Below are positions 7,695 to 16,538 of a stretch of 64,000 bases of DNA, piece by piece. The notes beneath the pieces were generated by a model. The model did not search any database. It was given only the letters and a program-made list of their open reading frames with translations, and was not told the origin of the DNA. The stretch covers positions 30,556 to 94,555 of the forward strand of contig JBDLTT010000046.1 in NCBI GenBank assembly GCA_039805725.1. The letters run 5' to 3'. Made by a program: the position numbers and the translations under genes. The DNA comes from Fluviibacter sp039805725. GTDB lineage: Bacteria; Pseudomonadota; Gammaproteobacteria; Burkholderiales; Rhodocyclaceae. Position 1 is the first letter of the stretch. Each line of letters begins with the position of its first letter.

Positions 7695-8583
7695 TGTTGC
7701 TTCGATTATCGTCACCATCGTGGTGCTGGGCAGCATCCTCGGTTGTGGTTTCATTCTCTGGAACCAGAGCCGGGTTAAATTGCCCAAGGGCAAGGTCGAG
7801 ACCACCGGTCACGAGTGGGATGGCCTTGAGGAATACAACAATCCGCTGCCGAAATGGTGGATGGGTCTGTTCTGGATCACGGTCGTCTTCTCGCTCGCCT
7901 ATGTGTTCCTCTATCCGGGTCTGGGTAACAACAAAGGCCTCCTGGATTGGTCTTCGGCCGGTCAATGGCAGAAGGAAGTGAACAAGGCTGACGAGCAATA
8001 CGGTCCGTTGTTCGCCAAATATGCGCAAACGCCGATCGCCGATCTGGCGCAGGATCCGCAGGCGGTAGAAGTCGGTAAGCGTCTCTATCTGACTTACTGC
8101 TACCAGTGTCACGGCTCGGATGCCCGTGGCGCGAAGGGTTTCCCGAACCTGACCGATAACGACTGGTTGTATGGTGGTTCGCCGGAAGTGATTCTGCAGA
8201 CCATTACCAATGGCCGTAACGGGATGATGCCGCCGCATGCCCATCTGGGTGCTGAGGCCATCAAGGATCTCGCCAACTACGTCCGTTCGCTGTCAGGCCT
8301 GGCTAATGACTCACTGGCCGCAGCCAAAGGCAAGGAGTTGTTTGCCTCGTCGGGTTGTGCCGGTTGTCACGGTGCGGACGCCAAGGGCAACCAGGCGATC
8401 GGTGCGCCAAATCTAACCGATAACGTCTGGTTGTATGGCAGCTCGGAAAAGACCATCACTGAAACGATCGTCAATGGACGTCAGAATATGATGCCGGCCT
8501 TTGCCGACCGTCTAAACGAGGGCAAGTTGAAGCTGTTGTCGGCCTACGTTTATAGCCTGTCACAGAAACCCGCCGCCAAGTAA
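7684..8583 (+). CDS. ccoP: cbb3 oxidase di-haem cytochrome c subunit III
   Basis: This diheme cytochrome c is the electron entry subunit of cbb3 oxidase. Its 299 residues comprise two N-terminal hydrophobic segments, with the CcoP signature GLEEYNNPLPKWW between them, and two periplasmic cytochrome c domains. The haem motifs are CYQCH and CAGCH, about 80 residues apart; each domain ends with a methionine ligand in NGMMPPHA and NMMPAFA. It is the last gene of the oxidase operon and is followed within 20 bases by a strong terminator. Confidence 0.97.
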   Translation: MLTSVASIIVTIVVLGSILGCGFILWNQSRVKLPKGKVETTGHEWDGLEEYNNPLPKWWMGLFWITVVFSLAYVFLYPGLGNNKGLLDWSSAGQWQKEVNKADEQYGPLFAKYAQTPIADLAQDPQAVEVGKRLYLTYCYQCHGSDARGAKGFPNLTDNDWLYGGSPEVILQTITNGRNGMMPPHAHLGAEAIKDLANYVRSLSGLANDSLAAAKGKELFASSGCAGCHGADAKGNQAIGAPNLTDNVWLYGSSEKTITETIVNGRQNMMPAFADRLNEGKLKLLSAYVYSLSQKPAAK

Positions 8584-8598
8584 TTGGTCATGGTGGAC

Positions 8599-8630
8599 AA
8601 CGCCCCGCTGGTTTCCGGTGGGGCGTTTTT
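8599..8630 (+). terminator. Terminator of ccoNOQP
   Basis: AACGCCCC (8599-8606) pairs with GGGGCGTT (8620-8627), followed by a T run to 8630. It lies 16 bases after the ccoP stop. ccoG must therefore have its own promoter in 8631-8701, where TATATA occurs at 8651-8656. Confidence 0.85.
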
Positions 8631-8701
8631 ATTTTGAACGATCCAAACGATATATAAGAGCGTAGAATGTTCCCGTTGATATACGCCTATGGAAGTCATT
8701 C

Positions 8702-10126
8702 ATGAGCCAGCAAGAGAAGTCCTCCAAACAGCCTACAGATAATGCGCCCGTCGAGCAGTCGCTTTACGCCAAGCACAAGAAGGTTTACGCGCGTGAAACA
8801 CCGGGTAAGTTTAATTCGCTGCGCTGGTTCTTTGTCTTTCTGACGCAGGCCATTTTCTATTTCGGGCCCTGGTTACAGTGGAATGGTCGCCAGGCGCTGT
8901 TGTTTGATCTGGCCGAGCGTAAGTTCTATCTCTTTGGGCTGGTGCTCTGGCCTCAGGACGTTATTTATCTGTCGATCATCCTGCTTTTGTCGGCGTTCGG
9001 GCTTTTTCTGTTCACGGCGATGGCTGGCCGCTTGTTCTGTGGTTATGCCTGTCCACAAACGGTGTATACCGAAATCTTCATGTGGATCGAAAACCGCTTG
9101 GAGGGCGATCGTAACGCCCGTATCAAGCTCGATCAGTCGCCGATGTCCGGGCACAAATTCCGCATTAAAGCCACGAAGTTTTTCTTGTGGGGCGTTCTGT
9201 CGTTGTGGACCGGGATTACCTTTGTTGGCTTCTTTATGCCCATGAAGGATCTGATGCAGGAGTTGATGACCTTAACCATTAGTGGTTGGTCAGCTTTCTG
9301 GGTCTTCTTTTACAGTGCGTTCTGCTTTCTGCAGGCCGGCTTTATGCGCGAACAGGTCTGCAAATATATGTGTCCCTATGCCCGATTCCAGGGGGTGATG
9401 TTTGACCCGGATACGCTGATTGTGACCTATGACGAAGCCCGCGGCGAGCCGCGCGGCGCACGCCGCAAAACAGATGATCTCAAGGCCAAGGGCCTTGGCG
9501 ATTGCGTCGATTGCAAAGTCTGCGTGCAGGTCTGCCCGACGGGGATCGATATCCGCAATGGCCTGCAATATGAATGCATCGGTTGTGGACTTTGTATCGA
9601 TGCTTGCAACGAGATCATGGCGAAGATGGACTATCCGCCGGGTCTGATCCGTTATGCCACCGAGAACTCTGTGGCGAAGCAATACACGACGAGCGAGACC
9701 CTGCGCCATGTCTTCCGTCCGCGGATTCTCCTCTACACTGGGATTCTGCTGCTGATTTTCGCGGCCTTCGTTTACTCTTTGGGCACGCGTATTCCCCTAC
9801 GCGTCGATGTCCTGCGTGATCGTGGCGTCATGTCTCGCGAGGTTGCTGATGGTCTGACCGAGAACGTCTACCTGTTGCATATCATGAATATGCAAGACAC
9901 CGCGCGCACCTTTACCGTAACGCCCGAGGGTCTTGAGGGTATACGCATGGATGGTCGTAGTTCGTTTACCGTACCGCCGCTGCAGAATGTTACGGAACCC
10001 ATTAATGTTCGCGTGCCTGCCGGCGAGGGTAAGCCTGGCGCTAATCCGATCGGTTTCGTGATTGTCGATACGGAAAATCCGGACGTCCGCCGAGATGAAA
10101 AATCCACATTTTTTCAGCCGAACTAA
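8702..10126 (+). CDS. ccoG: cbb3 oxidase assembly protein CcoG (FixG/RdxA)
   Basis: A polytopic membrane ferredoxin-like protein implicated in Cu reduction for cbb3 assembly. Its 474 residues have several N-terminal membrane spans, including a CGYACPQTVYTEIF motif. A cytoplasmic segment carries two 4Fe-4S motifs: CVDCKVCVQVCPTGI and CIGCGLCIDACNEI. One more span and a C-terminal periplasmic IG-like domain (from about residue 370) follow. CKYMCPYARFQGVMFD is also a family hallmark. It starts 118 bases after ccoP and runs into ccoH with a five-base gap. Confidence 0.95.
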   Translation: MSQQEKSSKQPTDNAPVEQSLYAKHKKVYARETPGKFNSLRWFFVFLTQAIFYFGPWLQWNGRQALLFDLAERKFYLFGLVLWPQDVIYLSIILLLSAFGLFLFTAMAGRLFCGYACPQTVYTEIFMWIENRLEGDRNARIKLDQSPMSGHKFRIKATKFFLWGVLSLWTGITFVGFFMPMKDLMQELMTLTISGWSAFWVFFYSAFCFLQAGFMREQVCKYMCPYARFQGVMFDPDTLIVTYDEARGEPRGARRKTDDLKAKGLGDCVDCKVCVQVCPTGIDIRNGLQYECIGCGLCIDACNEIMAKMDYPPGLIRYATENSVAKQYTTSETLRHVFRPRILLYTGILLLIFAAFVYSLGTRIPLRVDVLRDRGVMSREVADGLTENVYLLHIMNMQDTARTFTVTPEGLEGIRMDGRSSFTVPPLQNVTEPINVRVPAGEGKPGANPIGFVIVDTENPDVRRDEKSTFFQPN

Positions 10127-10131
10127 ACGTC

Positions 10132-10650
10132 ATGAGTGAATTAGGTCAGAGACCACCTGCGCCATGGTACCGACATCGTTGGCCTTGGATCCTGATGGCC
10201 GGTCCGGCTGTTGTGATTGTGGCCGGATTCGTCACGGCCTGGTTGGCAATCAAAAGTTATGATGGTCTGGTCGAGGACAACTACTACAAGGTTGGCCTGG
10301 CTGTGAACCAGCAGCTTCAGCAGAAGCATCTCGCAGCGCAGTTGGGGCTGAGGGCGGATTTGTCCTACGTCGACGCCGATGACGAAGTGCAGTTGGTACT
10401 AACCGGACTGCAGGTTGCGGCATTGCCTGATGATATTCGGCTCAAGCTGGTGCATCCAACCCGCAAGGGTGAAGATCAGATCGTCGTCTTGCACCGCACC
10501 GGAAAACAGTTTTCTGGCAAATTGCAGAACCCGCCGAGCGCTGGCCGCTGGCATGTGATTCTTGAAGATCCGGTTGCCGGTTGGCGTATGGATACTGTCT
10601 GGGATTTGCGTACCAACCGCCGTGTCACCTTTGCAGCGAAATCCCAATAA
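10132..10650 (+). CDS. ccoH: cbb3 oxidase assembly protein CcoH (FixH)
   Basis: A single-span membrane protein that associates with cbb3 oxidase during assembly. The 172 residues include a short cytoplasmic lead, a hydrophobic helix (ILMAGPAVVIVAGFVTAWLAI) and the FixH hallmark EDNYYKVGLAVNQ just after it. A periplasmic beta-rich domain follows. ATG 10132 lies five bases after ccoG, consistent with an operon. Confidence 0.9.
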   Translation: MSELGQRPPAPWYRHRWPWILMAGPAVVIVAGFVTAWLAIKSYDGLVEDNYYKVGLAVNQQLQQKHLAAQLGLRADLSYVDADDEVQLVLTGLQVAALPDDIRLKLVHPTRKGEDQIVVLHRTGKQFSGKLQNPPSAGRWHVILEDPVAGWRMDTVWDLRTNRRVTFAAKSQ

Positions 10651-10679
10651 GCTTTCATTTGATAGAAAGGAGTACCATC

Positions 10680-10814
10680 ATGGCCTGGAAAGAACTCTTT
10701 ACAACCGATGTCGGACTGGCGAGCCTGGGCGTTATTGTTTTTGTCATTGGCATGTCGGTCTATTTTGGTCGCATGTTCAATAAGAAAATGAACGAAAAAC
10801 CGGATCAACAGTAA
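10680..10814 (+). CDS. DUF3149 small membrane protein
   Basis: A 44-residue protein with one transmembrane helix (LASLGVIVFVIGMSVYFGRMF) and a polar C-terminus. The opening MAWKELFTTDVGL matches DUF3149, a small family that I recall being found near cbb3 genes. AAAGGAG at 10666-10672 marks ATG 10680 as the start; the longer frame upstream runs inside ccoH. The gene is last in the ccoGH transcript and is followed by a strong hairpin. Function is unknown; I infer only a possible link to oxidase assembly from position. Confidence 0.8.
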   Translation: MAWKELFTTDVGLASLGVIVFVIGMSVYFGRMFNKKMNEKPDQQ

Positions 10815-10833
10815 TCAATCTGCCTCGCGTTCC

Positions 10834-10873
10834 GAAAAAAAGCCCGGCTAGTGGAAACACAGCCGGGCTTTTT
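10834..10873. terminator. Bidirectional terminator between the DUF3149 gene and uspA
   Basis: AGCCCGGCT (10841-10849) pairs with AGCCGGGCT (10861-10869) around an 11-base loop. A run of seven A precedes it and T follows, so it can end the ccoGH transcript on the plus strand and the fnr-uspA transcript on the minus strand. Confidence 0.9.
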
Positions 10874-10892
10874 GCTGCGATTAACGAAGCAA

Positions 10893-11336
10893 TCAGCGAT
10901 ACACCAGCACCGGTACCTTGGAGTGCGTCAGTACTTTCTGGGTTTCGCTCCCAAGCAGCAAGCCACTAATGCCGCGACGACCATGCGAGGCCATGAAGAT
11001 CAGATCACAGGATTTGTCCTGCGCAGTTTGAACGATGACCTCATACGGAACATCGCTGGTTTCCGTGACTGAGGTCGTTGTCACACCGGCTGCCACGCAG
11101 ATTTCTTCGGCTGCTTTTAGGTTGCGATGAGCGATGGACGTTGTTAGTTTGGCGAATTCGTCAGGCGGCGTCGGATCGATCATGGCGCCGTCACCATAGT
11201 AGCTAATCGGGAACTCCGGTTTAACGAACAGAATGGTGATGGTAGCCTTGGTTTCGCTGGCGAACTCCGCGGCCTTTCGGGTTGCCAACAGAGAGAGTTC
11301 TGACCCGTCAATGGGGAGCAGGATATGTTTAAACAT
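10893..11336 (-). CDS. Universal stress protein, UspA family
   Basis: A cytoplasmic stress protein of 147 residues. It opens with the UspA strand MFKHILLPIDGSELS and ends with the nucleotide-binding signature around MASHGRRGISGLLLGSETQKVL, which contains the G-2x-G-9x-G(S/T) ATP-binding pattern. It lies nine bases after fnr on the same strand. In many bacteria such uspA genes next to fnr/anr are induced by low oxygen; that is an inference here. Confidence 0.9.
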   Translation of the reverse strand: MFKHILLPIDGSELSLLATRKAAEFASETKATITILFVKPEFPISYYGDGAMIDPTPPDEFAKLTTSIAHRNLKAAEEICVAAGVTTTSVTETSDVPYEVIVQTAQDKSCDLIFMASHGRRGISGLLLGSETQKVLTHSKVPVLVYR

Positions 11337-11345
11337 GCTTGCCTT

Positions 11346-12131
11346 TCAATGAGCCGGCCGACCACTGGCAATTTCCGCCAGGCCCTCCGGGTTGGTGATT
11401 TGCAGATGACGGGTCTGAACATCGACCAGACCATCTTCCTGAAAGCGTGAGAATAGACGAGATACCGTTTCCAGCGATAGCCCGAGGTAACTGCCTATTT
11501 CCTCGCGAGTCATGCGCAGCACGAAAGTGTTCGGGGAATACCCCAGTCGTGAAAACCGTTTGCCGAGATCCAGAATGAACGCGGCCAGGCGTGCCTCGGA
11601 GCGCATATTGGCCAAGATCTGAAAGGCTGCCTGATCTTGAACGATGCGCTGGCTCATCAGGCGGTTCAAGTGGGCGTGCAGCGTGGGGAAGGACGTCGCG
11701 ATTTCATCAACATTGCCGTAGGGCATCAGGCAAACCTCGCTGACTTCGAGCGCCACGGCGCGACAAGCATGATGGCCGCCTCCGATGCCATCCATGCCGA
11801 GGATCTCTCCAGTCATCAGAAAACCGGTGATCTGGTCACGCTGTGATTCGCTCGGAACGAGTGTCTTGAAAAAACCGCTTCGCACTGCATAAATCGCATT
11901 GAACGGCTCGCCCAGTTCAAACAGGGTTTCTCCGCGCTGCAGGCGGCGGCGGGTCGGGAACCATTGATCCAGGGATTCCAGTTCCTGGACGTTGAGTGAG
12001 GGCGGGTGACAGACGGCGTTCATGTCGCAATGTAGGCACTGCGCCTTAAGTTCCGCGACATCGATCCCGCGGGATTTGTGCGTACACGAATCCTTGCCTT
12101 TGAAATCCTGAACTTCGGTCTTGCTGGACAT
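11346..12131 (-). CDS. fnr: Oxygen-sensing FNR/ANR-type transcription regulator
   Basis: A CRP-family regulator active as a 4Fe-4S dimer under low oxygen. The 261 residues have the FNR cluster cysteines in CLHCDMNAVC (C32, C35, C41) and a fourth at C134 in VSEVCLMPYG, matching E. coli C20, C23, C29 and C122. A cyclic-nucleotide-type beta roll follows. The C-terminal helix-turn-helix is EEIGSYLGLSLETVSRLF, with the E-SR recognition residues that read TTGAT. There is no clear ribosome-binding site before ATG 12131, so the exact start is open. Two boxes it may bind lie at 5010 and 5231. Divergent to hemN. Confidence 0.94.
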   Translation of the reverse strand: MSSKTEVQDFKGKDSCTHKSRGIDVAELKAQCLHCDMNAVCHPPSLNVQELESLDQWFPTRRRLQRGETLFELGEPFNAIYAVRSGFFKTLVPSESQRDQITGFLMTGEILGMDGIGGGHHACRAVALEVSEVCLMPYGNVDEIATSFPTLHAHLNRLMSQRIVQDQAAFQILANMRSEARLAAFILDLGKRFSRLGYSPNTFVLRMTREEIGSYLGLSLETVSRLFSRFQEDGLVDVQTRHLQITNPEGLAEIASGRPAH

Positions 12132-12136
12132 ATAAT
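12131..12136 (+). promoter_or_regulatory. Candidate -10 of hemN, close to the start codon
   Basis: TATAAT at 12131-12136 is a perfect -10 hexamer six bases before the hemN ATG. The matching -35 region (12108-12113, CTGAAC) is weak. If used, transcription would begin at or within a base or two of the start codon, giving a leaderless or nearly leaderless mRNA. The hexamer overlaps the fnr start codon on the other strand by one base. Confidence 0.45.
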
Positions 12137-12142
12137 TCGTCT

Positions 12143-13552
12143 ATGAACAGTACAACGATGGCTCAAACGGGTTTGGTCGACCGGGATCTTTGCCGCCGAT
12201 TCGACGTCAGCGGACCCCGCTACACATCATATCCGACTGCGGACAGGTTTCAAGCCGATCCGGGTGCCGGGATACTGGTGAATGCATTAGGTCATCGCCC
12301 AGCACCCGAACAACCGCTTTCATTATATGTCCATCTGCCATTCTGCAGTACGGTCTGCTATTACTGCGGCTGCAACAAAGTCATCACCAAGGATCACAGT
12401 AAATCGTCGCACTATCTCGACTACCTGGAGCGCGAGATCGATATGCAGATTGCCGCGCTGAATGGTTCGCGCCAGGTGGCTCAGCTACATTGGGGGGGGG
12501 GCACGCCAACCTTCCTGAACGACGATGAAATGGCGCGGCTGACGCGTATTCTGCGCAGCCGTTTCGAGTTTCTCCCGGAAGGCGAGTATTCCATCGAAAT
12601 CGACCCGCGTTCCGTCGACCCGCAGCGGGCTCACAAGCTGGCCGAGCTCGGCTTCAATCGTATGAGCCTGGGGATCCAGGACTTTGATCCACTGGTGCAG
12701 ATGGCGGTCAACCGGATCCAGAGCTTCGAGCAGACGCGCGATGTCCTGCGCGCCGCCCGTGACGCCGGTTTCAAATCGGTATCGGTGGATCTAATTTATG
12801 GACTGCCGCGACAGACCTTGGCGGGTTTTCGCACCACGCTGGAAAAGACCCTGAGCCTGGCACCCGACCGAATCGCCTTGTACAGTTACGCCCATCTACC
12901 GAAGATTTTTATGCCGCAACGGCGTATTCACGACACAGAATTGCCCAAGCCGGAGGATAAACTGTCGCTGATGGCTATGGCGGTCGAGAGGCTGGTGGAT
13001 GCCGGTTATGTGTTTATTGGTATGGATCACTTTGCGCGTCCGGACGATGAACTTGCGCGGGCGCAAAAGGCGGGTAAGCTCCACCGTAATTTTCAGGGGT
13101 ACTCCACGCATGCCGAGTTGGATCTGCTTGCTTTCGGTGTGTCGGCGATTGCCAAAGTGGGTCCGGTTTACGCGCAGAATGCCAAATCCCTTGATGAGTA
13201 CTACAACGATATCGATGCAGGTCATCTACCCGTGCGGCGAGGCTATCGGATGGATGCGGACGACGAACTGCGCCGCTCGGTGATTCAGGAGTTGATGTGC
13301 CATTTCGTTGTGGATTTTGACGCGGTGTCTCAGGCCTGGCATATCGATTTCCAAGACTATTTTGCGGCCGCGTTGGCAGAGCTCCAGCCACTCGCCGATG
13401 CTGGACTGCTTCAGATGGATTCGCAGCATATCGCAGTGATGCCCAAGGGACGTTTGCTCGTTCGTATCATTGCCATGGCTTTCGACCGGCATCTGCAGGC
13501 TGATCGACAAAGGGCGCCGGAAGGACGTCAGCGCTACTCGCGCGTGATCTGA
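12143..13552 (+). CDS. hemN: Oxygen-independent coproporphyrinogen III oxidase
   Basis: A radical-SAM enzyme that decarboxylates coproporphyrinogen III in haem synthesis when oxygen is scarce. It has 469 residues, the usual HemN size. The cluster motif is FCSTVCYYCGCN (CxxxCxxCxC form of HemN), and the SAM-binding GGGTPT lies at residues 119-124. The C-terminal HemN domain is present (QLDCHF-like QELMCHFVVDFD). A run of ten G at 12492-12501 encodes part of the GGG motif. Placement beside fnr and the cbb3 cluster suggests anaerobic control. Confidence 0.95.
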   Translation: MNSTTMAQTGLVDRDLCRRFDVSGPRYTSYPTADRFQADPGAGILVNALGHRPAPEQPLSLYVHLPFCSTVCYYCGCNKVITKDHSKSSHYLDYLEREIDMQIAALNGSRQVAQLHWGGGTPTFLNDDEMARLTRILRSRFEFLPEGEYSIEIDPRSVDPQRAHKLAELGFNRMSLGIQDFDPLVQMAVNRIQSFEQTRDVLRAARDAGFKSVSVDLIYGLPRQTLAGFRTTLEKTLSLAPDRIALYSYAHLPKIFMPQRRIHDTELPKPEDKLSLMAMAVERLVDAGYVFIGMDHFARPDDELARAQKAGKLHRNFQGYSTHAELDLLAFGVSAIAKVGPVYAQNAKSLDEYYNDIDAGHLPVRRGYRMDADDELRRSVIQELMCHFVVDFDAVSQAWHIDFQDYFAAALAELQPLADAGLLQMDSQHIAVMPKGRLLVRIIAMAFDRHLQADRQRAPEGRQRYSRVI

Positions 13553-13578
13553 GTGCCGCCGGTGACCAGGAGAATCCC

Positions 13579-14241
13579 GTGCCTGAACTGACGCTGATCT
13601 CGGCTGTATTGATCGGCTGGCTTGGCGGCGTACATTGTCTGGGCATGTGTGGCGGAATCGTCAGCGCATTGGCACTGTCGGCACCGCAGGCAGGGCGCAA
13701 CGGGATATTGTTGGCTTATAACCTTGGGCGTTGCCTGACCTACATCGCACTGGGTGCCTGCGCGGGCACATTGGGAGCCATCGGAATAGCGCGTCTGTCG
13801 ATCGCGCCGGTGCTGCTCTACACAATCGCCAATATCTTGCTCATTGGTATGGGGCTCTATCTCTTGGGTCTGCCCTGGCTTGTCCGTCCCTTGGAACAGG
13901 GCGGCCAGCACCTGTGGCGCTACATTGAACCTTTAAGCCGGTCGCTGTTTCCGGTCAACACGTTGCCCAGAGCCTTCGGTGTCGGATTGCTCTGGGGCTT
14001 TCTGCCGTGTGGCCTGGTCTATAGCGCATTGGCTACGGCGTTTGCGCTGAGTAGCGCCGGTCAGGGTTCGCTCTGGATGGGTGCCTTTGCGCTGGGAACC
14101 CTGCCGAATCTCTTGATGGCTGGGTGGGTCGGTGCCCAGACCTTGCAGCAACTCAGAAACTCCTCATGGCGTTGGCTTGGTGGGCTCTTGGTTGCGGGGT
14201 GGGGTATTTACGGACTTGTCCGGTGGTGGTTGATGGACTGA
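13579..14241 (+). CDS. UreH/DsbD-like membrane protein (sulfite exporter-type annotation)
   Basis: A six-span integral membrane protein of 220 residues of the family often labelled sulfite exporter TauE/SafE or UreH-like (DsbD transmembrane relatives). The N-terminal motif GWLGGVHCLGMCGGIVSAL and the mid-protein GFLPCGLVYSALATA are the hallmarks: two Cys-containing helices arranged as inverted repeats. It starts at GTG 13579 with CCAGGAGA upstream. It sits between hemN and a copper ATPase; this family is repeatedly found in cbb3/copper loci, so a role in copper or thiol handling is likelier than sulfite export. Function unproven. Confidence 0.8.
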   Translation: MPELTLISAVLIGWLGGVHCLGMCGGIVSALALSAPQAGRNGILLAYNLGRCLTYIALGACAGTLGAIGIARLSIAPVLLYTIANILLIGMGLYLLGLPWLVRPLEQGGQHLWRYIEPLSRSLFPVNTLPRAFGVGLLWGFLPCGLVYSALATAFALSSAGQGSLWMGAFALGTLPNLLMAGWVGAQTLQQLRNSSWRWLGGLLVAGWGIYGLVRWWLMD

Positions 14242-14247
14242 TACGTT

Positions 14248-16437
14248 ATGGCTGATTCCACAGAACACCTCTTGAAGCTCTCCGGATTGCGGTGTGCCAA
14301 CTGCGCAAATACGGTTCGCAAGGCACTGGAGCAAGTCGCCGGTGTCAGTGCTGAGGTCAATTTCGCAACCGAAGAAGCCATTGTGCAAGTCCCAAGCGCT
14401 GTGCGAATAGAGACACTGATTCATGCTGTCGAGGCTGCGGGCTATAGCGCATCGGAAATCGATGATGCGTTCGAAGAAGTAGAACCCGTTGTTGATACAA
14501 CGGCCCACCTTCGCTTCTGGATTGCCGCTGTCTGTGCGTTACCGCTGATCCTGCAGATGCCGCTGGCAATGCTTGGAATGCATGAACATTTATCCCATAC
14601 CTGGCAGTTCGTGTTGGCGACGCCCGTACAACTCTGGGTCGCCTGGCCGTTCTACCGGGGTGCATGGCATGCCCTCAAACTGCGGACCTCTAATATGGAC
14701 GTGTTGGTCAGTCTTGGCACTCTTGCCGCCTATGGCTATTCCATAGTGATCTGGTGGTGGGGGCTGCCGGGCGACGTTTATTTTGAGGCTTCGGTTGTCG
14801 TGATCACGTTAGTGATGGCCGGTAAATATCTGGAACATCGCGCAAAGCAGTCCAGCGCCTCGGCCATCACGCGTTTGCTGCATCTCGCCCCCAAAACGGC
14901 GTGGAAGAAAAATGACGCGGGGGGTTTTGTGATGGTGCCGCTCTCGGATATTCGTCCCGGGGACGAGGTCAGGATTATGAGCGGCGCATCGGTGCCAGTC
15001 GACGGTTTGGTGATGGATGGCCAATCGGCCGTGAGTGAAGCCATGCTGACGGGCGAACCCGTGCCCGTCGAAAAGCGACGTGATGACAAGGTCTATGCCG
15101 GTACGCTGAACGGTGACGGTGTGCTGATCTGTCGTGTCAGCGGCGTCGGCCGAACCACCGTATTGGCCGGTATCGCTCGCCTGGTTGCGCAGGCACAAGG
15201 GTCTCGGGCACCGGTGCAAGCGCTTGTCGATCGCGTTTCCGCCTGGTTCGTCCCGGTGGTTGTGCTGATTGCTTCACTGACGCTCATTTATGGCGGCCTT
15301 GTGCTGGATAGCTGGCAGACTGGCCTGGTTCGCGCGGTCGCCGTACTGGTGATTTCCTGCCCATGCGCGCTGGGTCTGGCCACGCCCACAGCGATCATGG
15401 TCGGTATCGGTGAGGGCGCCCGACAGGGCATCCTGGTGCGCGATGCCGATGCCTTGCAACGGGCAGCGAGTGCCGCTGCCGTAGTCTTCGATAAGACCGG
15501 GACGCTGACCCAGGGGCAGCTTCGTTTGACGGATCTGTTCATGCGTGATGACGACGCATTGGCGCGGCCAGCCGTCTTGGCCCTGGTAGCTGCGCTGGAA
15601 AGCGGATCGTCACATCCCATCGCTTACGCGATTCGTATGGCGACAGGCGATGAAGTGCAAGGGTCTGACATACCGACTGTGAGCAATTTCCGCACGGAAC
15701 CGGGCGTCGGGGTGTTTGGGGTGATTGCAGGGCAGCATTATGGTGTTGAGCGTTGGTCTGACCGATTCGCTACTGTGGACGAGGGGTTCTGGTCACAAGC
15801 CGCTGGCCGACTCATGGCAGAGGCCAAGAGTGTCTCGGTACTGAGTAAGGCCGGGCAGCCGCTGGCATTGCTGGCTTTTGCGGATACTTTGCGGTCGGAT
15901 GCGATGGCGGCCGTCCGGATGCTGCAGGCTCTGGGGCTCAAACCGGTCATGCTGACCGGTGATCAGCCTGAAGCTGCCCAGGTCATCGCGGCTCAGCTGG
16001 GCATTAGCGAGGTGCACGCGGGGGTCATGCCGGCGGGCAAAGCCGGGCAGGTCAGCAAATTGATGACCGCGTTACCGGCTGGCGTGATCATGGTCGGCGA
16101 TGGCATCAATGATGCCCCGGCGTTGGCGGCTGCCTCGGTCGGGTTCGCCATGGGTAGCGGCATGGATATCGCCATGGAGAGCGCCGGTATTGTCCTCATG
16201 CATAACCGCTTGACGGGCGTTCCCGAAGCCATCCGTCTCGCCCGACGTACCCTGTCGAAAATCCGGCAGAATCTGTTTTTGGCGTTTATTTACAATGTGT
16301 TGGCGATCCCGCTGGCGGTGGCCGGTGCGCTGAGCCCAATAGTGGCCGGTGCGGCCATGGCCTGCTCGTCGATTTCGGTGGTGGGAAATTCGCTCTTATT
16401 GCGCCGTCGATCCTTGCAGACGCATGAAAAATCCTGA
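14248..16437 (+). CDS. copA: Cu+-exporting P1B-type ATPase, CopA-like
   Basis: A second copper ATPase, 729 residues. One N-terminal metal-binding domain has CANC at 16-19; eight spans follow. The intramembrane CPC is at 371-373 in the CopA form SCPCALGLATPTAIMVG. DKTGT starts at D415, the HP motif (SSHPIAYAI) is present, and GDGINDAPALA lies near the end. It differs from CcoI by lacking the N-terminal Cys cluster. It starts six bases after the UreH-like gene. Likely job: cytoplasmic Cu+ export, or secondary copper supply to the oxidase. No CueR-type gene is adjacent. Confidence 0.92.
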   Translation: MADSTEHLLKLSGLRCANCANTVRKALEQVAGVSAEVNFATEEAIVQVPSAVRIETLIHAVEAAGYSASEIDDAFEEVEPVVDTTAHLRFWIAAVCALPLILQMPLAMLGMHEHLSHTWQFVLATPVQLWVAWPFYRGAWHALKLRTSNMDVLVSLGTLAAYGYSIVIWWWGLPGDVYFEASVVVITLVMAGKYLEHRAKQSSASAITRLLHLAPKTAWKKNDAGGFVMVPLSDIRPGDEVRIMSGASVPVDGLVMDGQSAVSEAMLTGEPVPVEKRRDDKVYAGTLNGDGVLICRVSGVGRTTVLAGIARLVAQAQGSRAPVQALVDRVSAWFVPVVVLIASLTLIYGGLVLDSWQTGLVRAVAVLVISCPCALGLATPTAIMVGIGEGARQGILVRDADALQRAASAAAVVFDKTGTLTQGQLRLTDLFMRDDDALARPAVLALVAALESGSSHPIAYAIRMATGDEVQGSDIPTVSNFRTEPGVGVFGVIAGQHYGVERWSDRFATVDEGFWSQAAGRLMAEAKSVSVLSKAGQPLALLAFADTLRSDAMAAVRMLQALGLKPVMLTGDQPEAAQVIAAQLGISEVHAGVMPAGKAGQVSKLMTALPAGVIMVGDGINDAPALAAASVGFAMGSGMDIAMESAGIVLMHNRLTGVPEAIRLARRTLSKIRQNLFLAFIYNVLAIPLAVAGALSPIVAGAAMACSSISVVGNSLLLRRRSLQTHEKS

Positions 16438-16538
16438 TCAGCGGCTATAATTTTCGGGTTCGACCGCAATCCACGATGCGTTGATCCAACGACATTAAGA
16501 CCAGCACCAACAACATTGCAAAAAAATAGGGAGCAGAC

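Noticed and set aside
8635..8649. A third FNR box before ccoG (TTTGAACGATCCAAA)
   Set aside because: The repeat is 15 bases with an odd centre and does not fit the 14-base TTGAT-N4-ATCAA pattern.
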